This document shows positions 49,454 to 62,603 of a stretch of DNA of 64,000 bases, in pieces (positions within the stretch are counted from its first letter, which is position 1; the number at the start of each line of letters is the position of its first letter). Under the pieces are notes generated by a model. It saw nothing but the letters and a program-made list of their open reading frames with translations. It ran no database searches and was not told the origin of the DNA. The stretch is from Vespa crabro (lineage: Eukaryota; Arthropoda; Insecta; Hymenoptera; Vespidae), in assembly GCF_910589235.1 (NCBI RefSeq), contig NC_060957.1, forward strand, positions 8,170,162 through 8,234,161. The letters are read 5' to 3'. The position numbers were made by a program, and so were the translations under genes.

Positions 49454-49960
49454 ATGTTTATATACATATACGTAAAAGTTTATTTTAATAAAGTTTAACA
49501 TATCTATGAAAGTATTATATATGTATGTATGATGTATGTATGTGTATATATATATATATATGTTGTATGCATGTATGTATGTATATATGTATCTATATAT
49601 ACGCAGTACGTTGATCCCAGTCTAGCGGATCAGAGATTGAGAATCTCCCGTTTGCTTCTTCTTTTGAAAAATCTTGTATTCCTCTTCCGGCAAATGCATC
49701 TCTTCTACTTCTCTGCGATGTTAAACGCGTTACTTCCTTTTTTTTTTTTGATAGGTATGTATATATTATATGTACGTATATAAATATGTACATACTCAAA
49801 GCAATAGACACCTACAACGAACAGTAGTAACTACGAGCAGTGTAACTAGAAATCTCTTTGATGTATAAGAGATATATGAGCGTGTGTGTAGCGTTACAAC
49901 ACTTAATAAAAATGAATGCATTTTATATTGATCGCTAGTCATGATTTATTCGCGATTTAC

Positions 49961-50036
49961 TTTTTTTTTTATTTTTTTTTTATTTTTTTTTATTTTTTTT
50001 TTATTTTTTTTTTTTATTTTTTTATTTTTTTTTTTT
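49961..50036. repeat. (T7-12 A)n tract
   Basis: T runs of about 7 to 12 separated by single A, similar to the block at 21810-21868. Confidence 0.9.
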
Positions 50037-51188
50037 GTATCGTAGCTATGATCACTTGATAAATTGTTATATTCATTATATTCTATGGATATTAGTATGA
50101 ATAGTTATATTAGTAGTATCATATATATATATTATTATAATGTTAAAATGTATTGGCTTAGTTGGAATTATTTATTATTATCAACAAATTTTTTTTTAAC
50201 GAAATCTGTAAGTTCATTACATTTTCTTCTTTTTTTTCTGATTATTATTATTATATTATTATAATTCTGTAATGTTATTGGTTTAATAATAATAATTATT
50301 TATTATTATCGAGAAAAAATTTTTTCAAAAACTTTTTTACAAAGAAAATATTGTTTTTTTATTTCTTGAACAATCAAGCCGTGTATCGCAAATTCCAGGG
50401 TCGCAATGTTCATTGAACGACATTATTGGTTCTCTCGAATTCAACCTTAGACACGTAAAACCCGGAATAATAGAAGAAATTGGAAAAGGGCTTACACACA
50501 CGTCTCACCACGCCCTCTTTTCTTCATTTCTTCTTGTATTTTTCCCTTTCTTTTCTTAACGTAGGTCACGACGTTCCCATGGAATACGAAAACGTCTTTA
50601 AAGATTAAATAGCCTTCACGGTTGTCGTCTCTCTCTTTCCATCTCTTTCTCATATATACGCACACATACACACACTTTTTCTGTGAATCTTGAAATCGTC
50701 GAACCTTTTTCTAATTTTATACCTCCTCTTTCTCTCTCTCACTCCCTCTCTCTCTCTCTTTCTATTTTTCTCTTTCATTCATAATTTCTCAAACATAATA
50801 TCTCTAACAAAAATAACGTAACTTTAATGGGATCTCCACTCATGAAAGTTTTCTATAGGAAAGACAACGAACTATTTGCGATTGAAACATTAGCAGCAAC
50901 ACAGAGAGATGTAACAGGTTCGTATCTCATTAAAGCTCTATATTATTATTTGCTAGGAACAATAAGTTGGTCGGTAACAGCGAGAATAATTGCATTTTGC
51001 TTTGCAACAGTGACTAAAGTTTTCTTTTTGTTCCTTGTTGGTCTTAATATGAGCACGTATCCCTTTGGGAAGGATATACTGTGAATTCTAGAATGTTAGC
51101 AATGTCATGAAGAGGAAACGAGCTCGTGCTCGTGCATACACCCATGTACAGATACATCCACATATATACGTACAAGGATAGAAAGAGC

Positions 51189-51194
51189 AAGAGA

Positions 51195-51265
<71 letters not shown>
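51189..51265. repeat. (GA)n microsatellite
   Basis: GAAA/GA units then more than 30 pure GA units. Confidence 0.95.
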
Positions 51266-51266
<1 letters not shown>

Positions 51267-53289
51267 CGGAACAACAACTTCCGGCAATCGATTTTTGCAT
51301 TCATAGTCAACTCCCTCAAGTTCCTTTATGCCACGCCTTACTCTTTGATATTCGGTTAGATTATTTATTTATTTGATAAGAAATCAGTGATTGAGAAATT
51401 GTTTCGATATGTTTGTTAATTGTAATTTCTAAGAGTTATTATTTCTCGATATGATCGATGAATAGATTAATCTTATGTAATTTTCAAGTTACACACTTAT
51501 ATAAATGTTTTTTCTTTTATTTTTTTTTTTTTCTTTTTATTTTTAAATTCATTTCATTTTATCATCATAAATTTAATATTTATTTAGTATCCAAAGTTTT
51601 TCATGTTTTTACAATTTGAATTTTATCAAATATTAAAACTTACTTATCATATATATTTAATATAAAATTTTATATATTAAAATTAATATAATATTCACAA
51701 TATAGAAAAAGACATGGATATAAATTGAGTTATAGATCGTAGAGAAGATCATGTTGTGTTTTTTGTGTTTTAAGAAATCTTTAGATCAATATATATATAA
51801 TAAATGACATTGTGCGTCAAAGTTCTTATCTTAATGTAATGATAATTTTTATCTGCTTTTCTACAATAATATTTTAAAATAATTGATACGTATCTAAAGA
51901 AGATGGATTCTAATCAAGCATGAATATGCGAATGTTTTTTTCACGTATGCAAATCATCAAAAATTAATGTTATCGGTTAAAAATATTTCGTGATTAAGAA
52001 AAAGATTGTTATAACGTATATTCATACATTTGTACGTTACAAATCATAAAATGTAGATATAAAAAGTAAAGAAAAAAAATTAACGAAGCTCGTACTGCGT
52101 AGAGTAATATTTTTCTTTTTTCCTTTTCTTTCTTCCACTCTTTGACCCACTCTCCCTTTTTATTTATCTCTCTTCGTCCCTTCCTCCAAGGAGGAAGCTT
52201 CCACTATTTGTCTCTCTTGGTGATTAAAATGTTAAAAAAAAAATTATTTCTTTATGCTTGGTATTTACGTAAAAAGTTAGGCTTTTGTCTTCGAACTCTC
52301 TCTCTCTCTCTCTTTCTCTTTCTAGACTATATGCTACTTTTTTGACAGATAAAGAGAAGAAAAACCAAAGTGAACGTAAATAAAAAGAAATTTAAAAAAA
52401 AACGAAAGAAAAAGAAAAATTGAAGCAAAGAAAGAAACTATAATTCCACGTTTTAATTGACGATTTAGTTTACTTTTATGCATAGCATAATAACTCAAGT
52501 GCCTATGTATAAGATACATATATATTATTAAATAAATAATGCGTACAATTTATAAAGTAAAATTAGATCTATAAATTTGATAAATGTTGATCATCGTATT
52601 AGATAAATTGTGTCACATTTAAAAGGTTTTATTATAAAATGTGATATTAGTATTAATATGTAAATATATTTTCGAGATAGACAATCGATTGCATTGCAAT
52701 ATTTAGAAAAAATAATTAAAAAATAGAGAAATAGCGTAACTATACTATACTAACTATAATTTGTGTCTAGTAAACAATTAATTTTATGATAAAAAATTTT
52801 TAATACAGTTCAAAACATATACATATAAGAATATATATGTTTTTATTTTTATACCAAAAAAATGTAATAAAGTTTTAAAAATATATGTAAAAATATAACT
52901 TTAAAGTTACATAGCATTATAAAAAGGTTAACAATTTTCATCAATTTCTATTTCAGAGTATATTAATTATGTATAGATACTTGTTGAATTAAAACCAATA
53001 AGGAATTCATTTGTAGCTGACGAATTTATCTGATTCATTAAAATCGAGTTACTCGTTCGAGTAACTCGTAAGTTGGGCTTTTCATATGGCTTTTACGCAA
53101 TTCGAGAAATCGCATCATAAGATACACATAAATCAACAACATCGACTTCTGCGAACTGCTTGAGAAACGTATCTTACAAAAGCGTGAATAAATCGCAAGA
53201 GATGATAACGCGATAACCAAGCTTGGCAATGATATATATACCTCATTTTAAGAGTTAACTTGTATACCTCGATTTTCAAGATTACCATT

Positions 53290-53294
<5 letters not shown>

Positions 53295-53362
<68 letters not shown>
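53295..53362. repeat. Compound (CA)n-(AT)n microsatellite
   Basis: About 14 CA units, a short spacer, then about 17 AT units. Confidence 0.9.
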
Positions 53363-53364
<2 letters not shown>

Positions 53365-54035
53365 TTGAAACAGTAGTGGAAGAGGTTCTAGGAAGTAAGC
53401 TTGGCAAAAATTCAATCAAATTAAACTCAAAATGAATTTGTCAAGATAACGTGTTCTACGAATTTACGTTAGTACAATAGTGCGAATGACGTAATTAATG
53501 TATCATCGTCTTCCTTGCAATAATTCTTACGATAAAGTATTATTATTTCCTTCTTTACTTTATTTTTCTTCTTTAATTTTCTTTTCTTTTTTTTTTCAAA
53601 CCTTGTTCGTGTTATCTGTAACGTTCGTATTGATAAAATTTATTTTACTGAAGCACGAGATGTGTTCCCTCTTTAGAGAAAAAATTTTTTTATTATTATA
53701 TATAATAGGTCACTTCTCGAGGGAATTTTAGTTATACATTTCGTTCGTTCATTCATTCGTTCGCACGTTCGTTCGCACATTCCCCGCGTACGTCCGTTTC
53801 TATTGAAATGGAAAATATTTCACCATTACCCTATATATCATACATGTAGTCACAGCAATTTCTTTATCGTATTTTTACTAATAATCACAAGTTTTCTAAT
53901 AATCACGTAGAAGAAAGTATTCCGTGATAAGTCGTCGTTAAAATGTCGATAGGATGACGCACTAAGTCTGTTTACAAGTAATACAACCAAACAGAAACGA
54001 AGATATGCGAGTCTTTTGGGTGTTTCTGTTTTTTT

Positions 54036-54100
54036 TCTCTCTTTCCCTCTCTCCCTCCCTCTCTTCTTCTCTCTCTCTATTCTTTTCTCTCTTTCTCTCA
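54036..54100. repeat. CT-rich tract
   Basis: Imperfect CT/CCCT/CTTT units. Confidence 0.8.
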
Positions 54101-55592
54101 TGTGAACTCAACGATCACAGCAGTAAATGTTGATCATCGTTGTCATCAGCCACGGACAACGTGACCAACCGTATTATCTTCATTCGTGCATTTCGCCTAA
54201 TCATGACGATTAATGCACGCGTGATCTTTCCTTCCAATTACATATGTACGTCTATTTAACGAACCCACGTGAAGTGATTTAATTTAATTAAAAGTACAAG
54301 ACTGAGGTTTCTCTTTACAGTGATTCTTGCAATTAGTGATACATAGTTAGTTGTGTTTTATTTAACTTTTTATACAGGCTAATTTAAACGATTGACAATT
54401 TTTGTGTATTACGTACATATATTTGTATGTAAATGGATATGTATTTATGATTCTATTATGATAATATAATTAATTTATCGACTGGAATGAATTACTTCGA
54501 TTAATATTTATATATTTTGATAATATTCCTGATAAAGTGACAATTTATCATAGAATTTTTAAAAATTTCTTAACAAATTATTAACATAGAAATATGAATA
54601 AATAAATTTAAGATAATAGTACAATTATTAACATAAATAAAAGACATATGATTTATATATATATAATATATAACAACTCGAATAAATCATTATGATTGGT
54701 ACTTACAAAAGTATCAATATACTTTTGTTACATATTATCTTCTAAGAAAGTATTAATTTATCGTATAACGTTTTAAAATTTTTTTGAAAACACAAATTTT
54801 AACATAAAAATATCAAGATAATCGTAGAATTTCAAGTAAAAGTAGAAAAAATTTGTTTGGTAAAAAAATTTCTATACCTTAGTATGCTTATAGAAGATAG
54901 TATTTTTAATTTAATAAGAAAAAAGGGTCGATCGATTTAATATAAGATTAAATAATATCTTACGTTATCTTCGCATAAGTATGAAAGTAATTTTGAGAGA
55001 TATCGTTTCTCTCTCTCTTTCTTTCTCCCCTTCTCTTCTTTAAAATTAGACGACTCATCGAGCAGATAGTTACTATCGAGAAAACGTTTCCTTTCTAAGC
55101 TAAGTTTCTTCTTACGATAAGCTCGGTTGAAATCGATTCGATTATGCTGATCGTGGAAAACGATTCTTTCCCCCCTTTTCTTTTACGACAAGCATACTTT
55201 TTCTTTAATGGAAGTGAGCTTTATAATAAACGCACTTATGCCGGGGGAAGTGTTTGGAGAAAGACCGACAATCCTTGTTTTACTTTTTCTTTTTTACGTC
55301 GAAGTGACTTCTTGGAAGAACGACTTCGAAGTAACTTAATGAGAATAACAAGCATTAAGTTATGACAAAAAGAATAGTGTATGTCAACGTGTTCATAATA
55401 AACGTTTAATGTAAAAAACAAATTTATGTAGTTAATGATCTTTCTTTGATGTGAAACAAACAAAAATGATATCTTATACATACTCTTTTAACATTCTATA
55501 TACTAACTTACTATACTATTCTATTACTAACTTAACATTCTATAACTTTGAAGTTACACATTCCTTTATATTTGTATTTTGTAACTTTTATT

Positions 55593-55597
<5 letters not shown>

Positions 55598-55670
<73 letters not shown>
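55598..55670. repeat. (CT)n microsatellite
   Basis: About 36 uninterrupted CT units. Confidence 0.95.
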
Positions 55671-55674
<4 letters not shown>

Positions 55675-57379
55675 CTCTGTTCCTCTCATCAAACTTTTCG
55701 TGTAGATTTTATGACGATTTTGAAGGAAGCAAGTGTCGGCATCGTTGACCCACTGTTCTCACGCTTGGTGTAAGTTTAGTGTATAGGAAAGAGAAAGAGA
55801 GTCTCTCTCCCGCCCCACCTCTCTCTTTCTCTCTCTTTCACAAACTCTTTCTTCGACCTCTTTTTATTTATGAGAACGGTCGACTCCTTTAAACGGCCGC
55901 TTGGTATATCTCGTGACAAAGAGTCGGAACCGTGTCGTCGGTGTTATATGCAAAGGGCACAAGTACCAGTCTTGCCAACTTTTAATGAGTCATGAAAATG
56001 CATGAGAAAAGAAATGTGGAAATAAATAAAGCTACTCTATATGGTACGACACGATACTGTGTCGTTTAACGTTTGCAAATTGCCGTCTATTGATCGTTAT
56101 TCTATAATAAGCTTTTCTCGCCTTACGATTAAATTTTGAATCGACCCGATTTCATTATTTACACTTCGCTGTTTGCATTAATAATTGTCTCTTTTTATTT
56201 CCGAAAGATTCTTGATGAAAAAAATTCTGAACTTAACAGATCAATTTTTATGCGATATAGCTATATATTTATATATTTAAATATAGATATATAAATAATA
56301 AAATATTGCATTCAAATTTATTAACTCTACGTGTATATAATTATAGTATATTTATTTATAATTATAGTATATTATATTATATGGTTATATTTATATTAAT
56401 ATAGTGTAGTTATGTTATATGGTAATAGGTAATTATACAAATATACTAGAATTATAAAGTTAAATATATATAAAATTAGTAATTAGATAGATATATAAAA
56501 ATAAAACCCAGATAATAAAATAAATGTGTCAATATTAAGCGAAACAACACATGGAGAATTTACTGGCGTTAAAACGATGCGGGCTCATTGCGGAAACGAC
56601 ACGGGCACGACGCGGAAACATCATGAACGTGATCCAGACACGGCAATCTGTCTGTGATGGGATGTGTTCTACAGATTTTTTTTTATCTTTTTGGTTTTTT
56701 CTTTCAGAATTTTCATTGTGATTTTAAAATTTCTAAAATGTTTTAAATTTACGAATAATTTTTAATTTTTAATAATATTTCAACTCGAATAACAAAAAGT
56801 AATTTCTTTTTATCGCCTAAAGAAATGACAATTTTTTGGATAGATTATATTTTATCAATAATATCAATGAATTTGATATCAATAAAATTATTGGCTTTTT
56901 TAAAAGAAATTTGTTATATTTCCGTTTTGTTATAATTTAATTCAATTTTACAGCAGCTGCATATGTAGTATGCTTAGTATTGGATGAATGATATTCATTA
57001 TTTTAAAAATATATCTACATAGTTAACAATTTAAACGAATAAAAAAAGAGAAATAAAAATATTATTGATTGATTGAAATATGACAGAGGGATAGCACAGC
57101 TGGCAGCAATTTCATTAGTTAAACACTCGTTGCTCTTACTACGGCGTTTCGATCGTGATTGAATCGATCCGGTGAAGCGTTTTAGGCCATCCAGTCGATG
57201 TCGAAGCGACATCCGACAGAGATTAAATGATATCGAGACCTGCCTCGATACTAAGCACACTCTCCTATCCAAATTACTTTCTCTTCCATCTTTTTCATCG
57301 TTAATACAATTTTCCTTCTACTTTCTCTATCATTTTTTATCTTGGAACAACTTCAAATTATACTTTTTGTCCTTATAAT

Positions 57380-57407
57380 CATAATAATAATGATAATGAT
57401 GATGATG

Positions 57408-57459
<52 letters not shown>

Positions 57460-57460
57460 A
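57380..57460. repeat. (ATA/ATG)n trinucleotide repeat
   Basis: ATG/ATA units then pure AAT-type units. Confidence 0.9.
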
Positions 57461-57461
57461 A

Positions 57462-57548
57462 TTATACATAATATATAATATCATATACATATATAAAAAT
57501 ATGTATATTATATATTATACATAATATATAATATCATATACATATATA
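57462..57548. repeat. Exact 34-bp direct repeat, 53-bp offset
   Basis: The AT-rich unit at 57462-57495 is repeated exactly at 57515-57548, just before the MITE. Confidence 0.85.
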
Positions 57549-57566
57549 ATAATAATCATTATTATA

Positions 57567-57723
57567 CTGCATGGGCCAAAAGTTCCTTGATGATCATAAA
57601 AGTCAATTATTCTTTTTTGAGACTTTATAGATTCATTTGTTTTCAACTTATAAAAAAATTATCTACAAAATTTGAAAACAGAATAATTGATTTTTGAAAT
57701 TACATAAAAAATTTTGGTGCCCG
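57567..57723. mobile_element. Mariner-type MITE, 157 bp, TA-flanked
   Basis: The element begins CTGCATGGGCCAAAAGTTCC and its right end reads inward as CGGGCACCAAAATTTTTTAT. Both arms contain TCAATTATTCT about 45 bp in, so the two halves form long, imperfect terminal inverted repeats of about 50 bp. It is flanked by TA on each side (57565-57566 and 57724-57725), the target duplication of Tc1/mariner elements. The ends resemble mariner inverted repeats (GGGTGGNCCAAAAGT-type). It has no coding capacity, hence a MITE. Confidence 0.75.
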
Positions 57724-58001
57724 TATTATTCCAAATATATATATATATATATAATATAAAAATTATTGTCATTATTGTTATTATTGTTATTGTTGTTGTT
57801 GTTGTTAGTATTATAATGGTATTAGATGAAAATTTTCAGTTACATAGTAATTTTGTTTAATTGCCTCGGCAAAATAATTTATTTGAATGAAATAAAATAA
57901 AATAAATATGTATGATTAATGATTGCAGGTGTACCGTAGCATGTCTTGACGAGAAGGAGAAGTTCTTCAACGGGGTTTTCGGCAGTCAAGGGTTCTCCAA
58001 A

Positions 58002-61000
58002 ATGGCGGGTGGTCAGCAGCTTCCCGAACAATACACAGTACCACAATTAGCAAGGGTCTTCCACAGTCTGCCACATCTTAACGTCTCTCTTCATTCAGTC
58101 AACAACACATTCAATCCACATTCCGAGATTTATCTTGAGGTTAGATCATTTATTTCAATGAAATCGATGATTACTATTTTATAAGAATCCATATTTTGTT
58201 TTTTACATTAATTTATATATGTATATATGTATGTAAATACGATACAAGAGACTTATTTTCGATTTATCTAAACTTTTCCGAACATTCACGATTGCTTTTA
58301 GCGATTCCCGATTTTCAAACCTGAAAAGCTCGACCGTCTTTTGTAATAGAACGATGAAACTGTCGAAAAATGTCGATAACGATGTCAGTTTTGTCGTGTC
58401 GATTCAAGTAACTCTGTAAGACAAGATGTATGTATGTATATATATATGTATATGTCGATAAACCATTTATATTTAGATACAGAGAAAAATGCATTTATTC
58501 ATATTATATCGAACGTGCTTTTTCTAGCTATGAATATTTCAATATAGCCTATCAATTCGAAATGAACCTTTAGCAAATATGTCAAAATATATACCTAAAA
58601 ATTTTTTTATGCTTCAAAAGTACAGCAATATCGTTCGGAAGAAAATATTTTTCTCTCTCGATGATTTTCAATACATACATATACACATATAATACATATC
58701 TATACATAGGAACGAATATACGAAGAAGCAGGGAAAAATGGAGAGACGACGGTTTTGGAGTGGAGTTTGAATTTTTCTTTTTTTCTTTTCCTATTTTTCA
58801 TTTTTCTTTTTTCGCGAAAATGTATTCTCGGAAATTTTGACGAAGCCGCTCCAGAAACGACGACGACAACGAGTAAGAGAAAGAGGTGGAGATGGAAGTG
58901 GAGATGGAGATGGAGGAGGTGGAGAACGAGTGTTCCTTGCCCGTTAAAACCCACACATTGCCCCTAGGCGCATTATGCGATGCCTTTGTGCATTGTTTGA
59001 ATTTTCCCGGGCCATTGTGCTTTCCATGTTGATTCTGCCACTGCAACCCGTGACGTCCAGCTAACTCGTTCGTTCATTCGTTCGTTCGTTCGTTCGTTCG
59101 TTCTACTACTCGAATTTCTCTTTTTCTTCTCCTCTTTCTTCTTCTTCCATTTACTTCTCCAACCTTTTCGTTTCGTCCTTTTTATTCTTTTATTTCTTTC
59201 TCTTACACTCATCGCTCAATATTCACAGTTCCTTTTTATCTTTTCATCCTCACGCTATCACATTTTCAACTTTGCTTAGACAGAGTCAAATTTGAATTTT
59301 GTGGATATTAGCTTTTGTTAACGATCATAATTTATATTAAAATTGTAATATCTTATTCGTTTTAATACACGAAATCATTATGTTATCACATTTGTCAATT
59401 ATCATTTTGTTCAACTCACAGTTCATAAAAAACGGCATTGTTCTTGTCTTGTTTACTTTTCAACTAATCAAATCTTTTGACGCTCGTTTAACTCAAGTCT
59501 TGGCGACAACACTTGAAGTATATATCTGTACACATAACTACACATTTTTGTTGCAAGAAATATTTTTATTTAACATCATTTGTATTAAGCCTCCTATTTA
59601 TTGGATCAGTATTTTTAAATATTTAATTAGAATTTTATAAAATATCAGCACGTAATATAATAAATACAATCCTGATATTTAATTATTTATATAGTTCAAA
59701 CTATTCATATATATTGACGATTTAAAAAATATTTATAATTAATTAATAAAAATCACTTACCAAACGATTAAAAGCGTTATATAAATTATAATTCTAGTAT
59801 TTTATTAATACGATAGTTTGATATTTCGAATTTATTTATTAATCATTTTATTAATTTCGAGTTTATTAATTTATCATCCCATGCAGATTTTACATTATCA
59901 TAGATTTTATCATTTTGTATATATATATAGTAGATATATTTTTAATTTTGAAGAAGACATATATGCATACGTATATTCAATAACTATGAATGTGATACGA
60001 GTTTGACATCACCGAGCTAATAAATCTATTAACTTGTTAGGGAGATGATATAATGAAATATAATGTGCAGTGAGTGCAAAGAATCGCTCGAGTAAATATT
60101 ACGTCTTTATTAAGAAGACAATAATACTCGTATCTCGAAGTCAGTGAAATGGAGTCCACGTAAAGCTCGACGTCTCGGAACGAACTGACCCATTGTTTAC
60201 AATGACATCAACGACCGGAACTATAATGCAGGACAGGTATATAAGAGATGTTTGACTACGTTGAGTTTTCGGTGCTCTGTCAAGCAAGCTTTGATGTTTA
60301 AATCAACTCTCCTATCTACGAATATCCTTGAGTACTTTGTACTATATAAATATATTATGTATGTATGTGTACATACTTAATAAAGATACATTTTCCTAGG
60401 TAATCATTGACGGATGTATCGTTTAAGTAATCAAGAATTACTGTTACAATCTTGTACAATCATGTTCATTTACATATATGACGATCACAATAGGACAATA
60501 ATGATGTTTCAATTTCAATCGTTTCAATGACAACGACGATGACGACGATGATGATTCAAATAAATTATATGTACAGTGAATTATATATTATTACTAATTG
60601 AAAATTGAAAATTCATTCTACTAGATTGTACCACGTTAGTTTCAAGTTAGAAATTATACAGAAAGTGGATAACGATTGATTAGAACTATATAAAAAATGA
60701 AATAATTGAACAATGATTTATACTAAAGAAGAAAAAAAAAGGAAGAGAAAATAAAAAAAGCCATAGTTTTGCAGGGAAATTATGTTACACTTGAATATAC
60801 GTTGGAGGTAGTTCTTGAAAAAGCGTGCTCGTTTTAACTCTCTCCCTTTCTCTTTTTCCCTATCTTTGGTGTTACGTCGAAGAGAGTAATGGTGGTGATG
60901 ACGGTGTTGGATTCGAGGGATACGAATAAATGCGAAATTTCATGCGAATGCATTGCTTTTGCGATAGGGAGTGAGTAAGAGATGAGTAGGGTTGAGTTAC

Positions 61001-62551
61001 TTCGTAGTCGAGATTCCCATAAAGAACTTGGTGAAAACCAAGTCAGGAAAGGTGGTGCCTGCTGGAGCCTCTGGATGACGGAGACCCACGTCTGAGCACC
61101 CTCGACGCGACACCGAGTCGTGGTAATTGGGAACACCAGGAGGACTGTTTATTTCAACATATTTTTTTAGCCTCGCCCTTCAACAAGCCACCCTCTGAAA
61201 CTCGCACATAAACACACATGCGCGCTTCTTCGCTCGACTCATTTTCACTTATTTTTTCTCCACACATCCTCTAATCGGCTAATTCTGGCTCGAATTTTTT
61301 TTTTCAGAAACGATGTTCTAGAGAAATCAAACTTTTAACGTTGAAAAATGTATTAAACAAATATAGATCTTAGAAAATTATCAATAAATTGATATAAATT
61401 ATTTCAAACGAATTCAGTTCATTAATGATAATCCTAGTATATACAATATTTTTTGAATGTTTTCAAATATTATGGAATGAAAATTTCCATTCGTATTTTA
61501 ATGATATCAATGCAATAACAATTTTTCTAAACGAAACAAGAAAAAGAAATAAAAAAAATAAAAAAACAAATGAAAAAAAGAAAGAAAAATGTTAATGATC
61601 ATCCTTAATAATTACAGAGCCTGGGTATCCTCGGGAGTATTCCTGCGGCCTGGTTGATCCTGACGTTACTGGTACTGTTGGTTTATCTAGTAACGAGATG
61701 CTGCGACCGGAAGCCGCGGCCCAGGAGGTCGATAACCCTGCTGAAGTGTTCACTGGTCATCCTTGCGTTGCTCTGCTGCGGAGCGGTCGCTGTTGGCCTT
61801 TACGGCAATGACGACGTTCACAATGGTTTGGTACAATTAGTCGCGGCAGCGAAGAACGTCGACGGGATCCTCATGGGTGTGAGAAACCAGGTTCAACCTC
61901 GATCGATAAACTAAACTATCCCTCGAAGACGTGCCATTCCAAATGAAACGCGTTTCGTGTTTGATACTGGATCGCAAGATATTTCGAATTGCTTGGAATA
62001 TTATTCGACAAATTCCACGATCTTCAAGGTCTAAATAGATATCAGAATATTTTGGATATCATGAAAATAATTGAGGACAATATAAATACATCTTCATGAT
62101 TTCAAATTATTCCAATTCAATGTATAGTTATATCTATTAACATATTCAATGAGATATATGTATATTTTAATTAAACAATAATTTGCATACAACGTATGGC
62201 AACAAAAGTGATAGAAAATTTGCAATAGAGATTCGATTGATAACGACAATTGACTATGGACAATAACCACGTTCTCTTTCGTTCATAGTATGCAGTAACG
62301 ATTCTAAATTATCGTTCGATTCCGAATCGCCAATAATCGAATCATTTGAACGTTTCGAATTTCATTAGCTGCATTTTCTGTTCTGTATCGATATGAAAAC
62401 TCGATGGACTCAAATGCCGTCATCGTAAATTATAACTACTCTTGCGGTATTACTCGAGTCAAGATCCATCGTATCGAGGTCGATACGATTATCAAGTGTC
62501 TCTGTCTCTGTCTTTCTCTCTCTATCTCTCTCTCTCTCTTTCTCTCCCTCC

Positions 62552-62603
<52 letters not shown>

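Larger units (their letters stand above)
38699..57928 (+). other. Long non-coding stretch, possible tweety intron 1
   Basis: No exon with a recognisable protein domain on either strand. The frames present are made of microsatellites (Leu/Ser, Arg/Glu, Tyr/Ile runs). Less AT-rich patches that could be regulatory lie at about 45320-45500, 46130-46440, 47100-47460, 48000-48180 and 55890-56080. Confidence 0.55.
58140..61617 (+). other. Tweety intron after first coding exon
   Basis: 3.5 kb intron. No exon recognised. It contains GTTC repeats at 59066-59104, a less AT-rich block at 58960-59060, a possible solo LTR at 60035-60454 and a GC-richer stretch at about 60880-61140. Confidence 0.8.

Noticed and set aside
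50827..51084. 85-codon frame with hydrophobic stretches
   Set aside because: Could mimic a membrane peptide, but no start context, homologue or neighbouring exon; expected by chance in a region this long.
60834..61136. 100-codon minus-strand frame inside the tweety intron
   Set aside because: The region is GC-richer, which lengthens chance frames. No domain or splice support; it may be conserved non-coding DNA instead.
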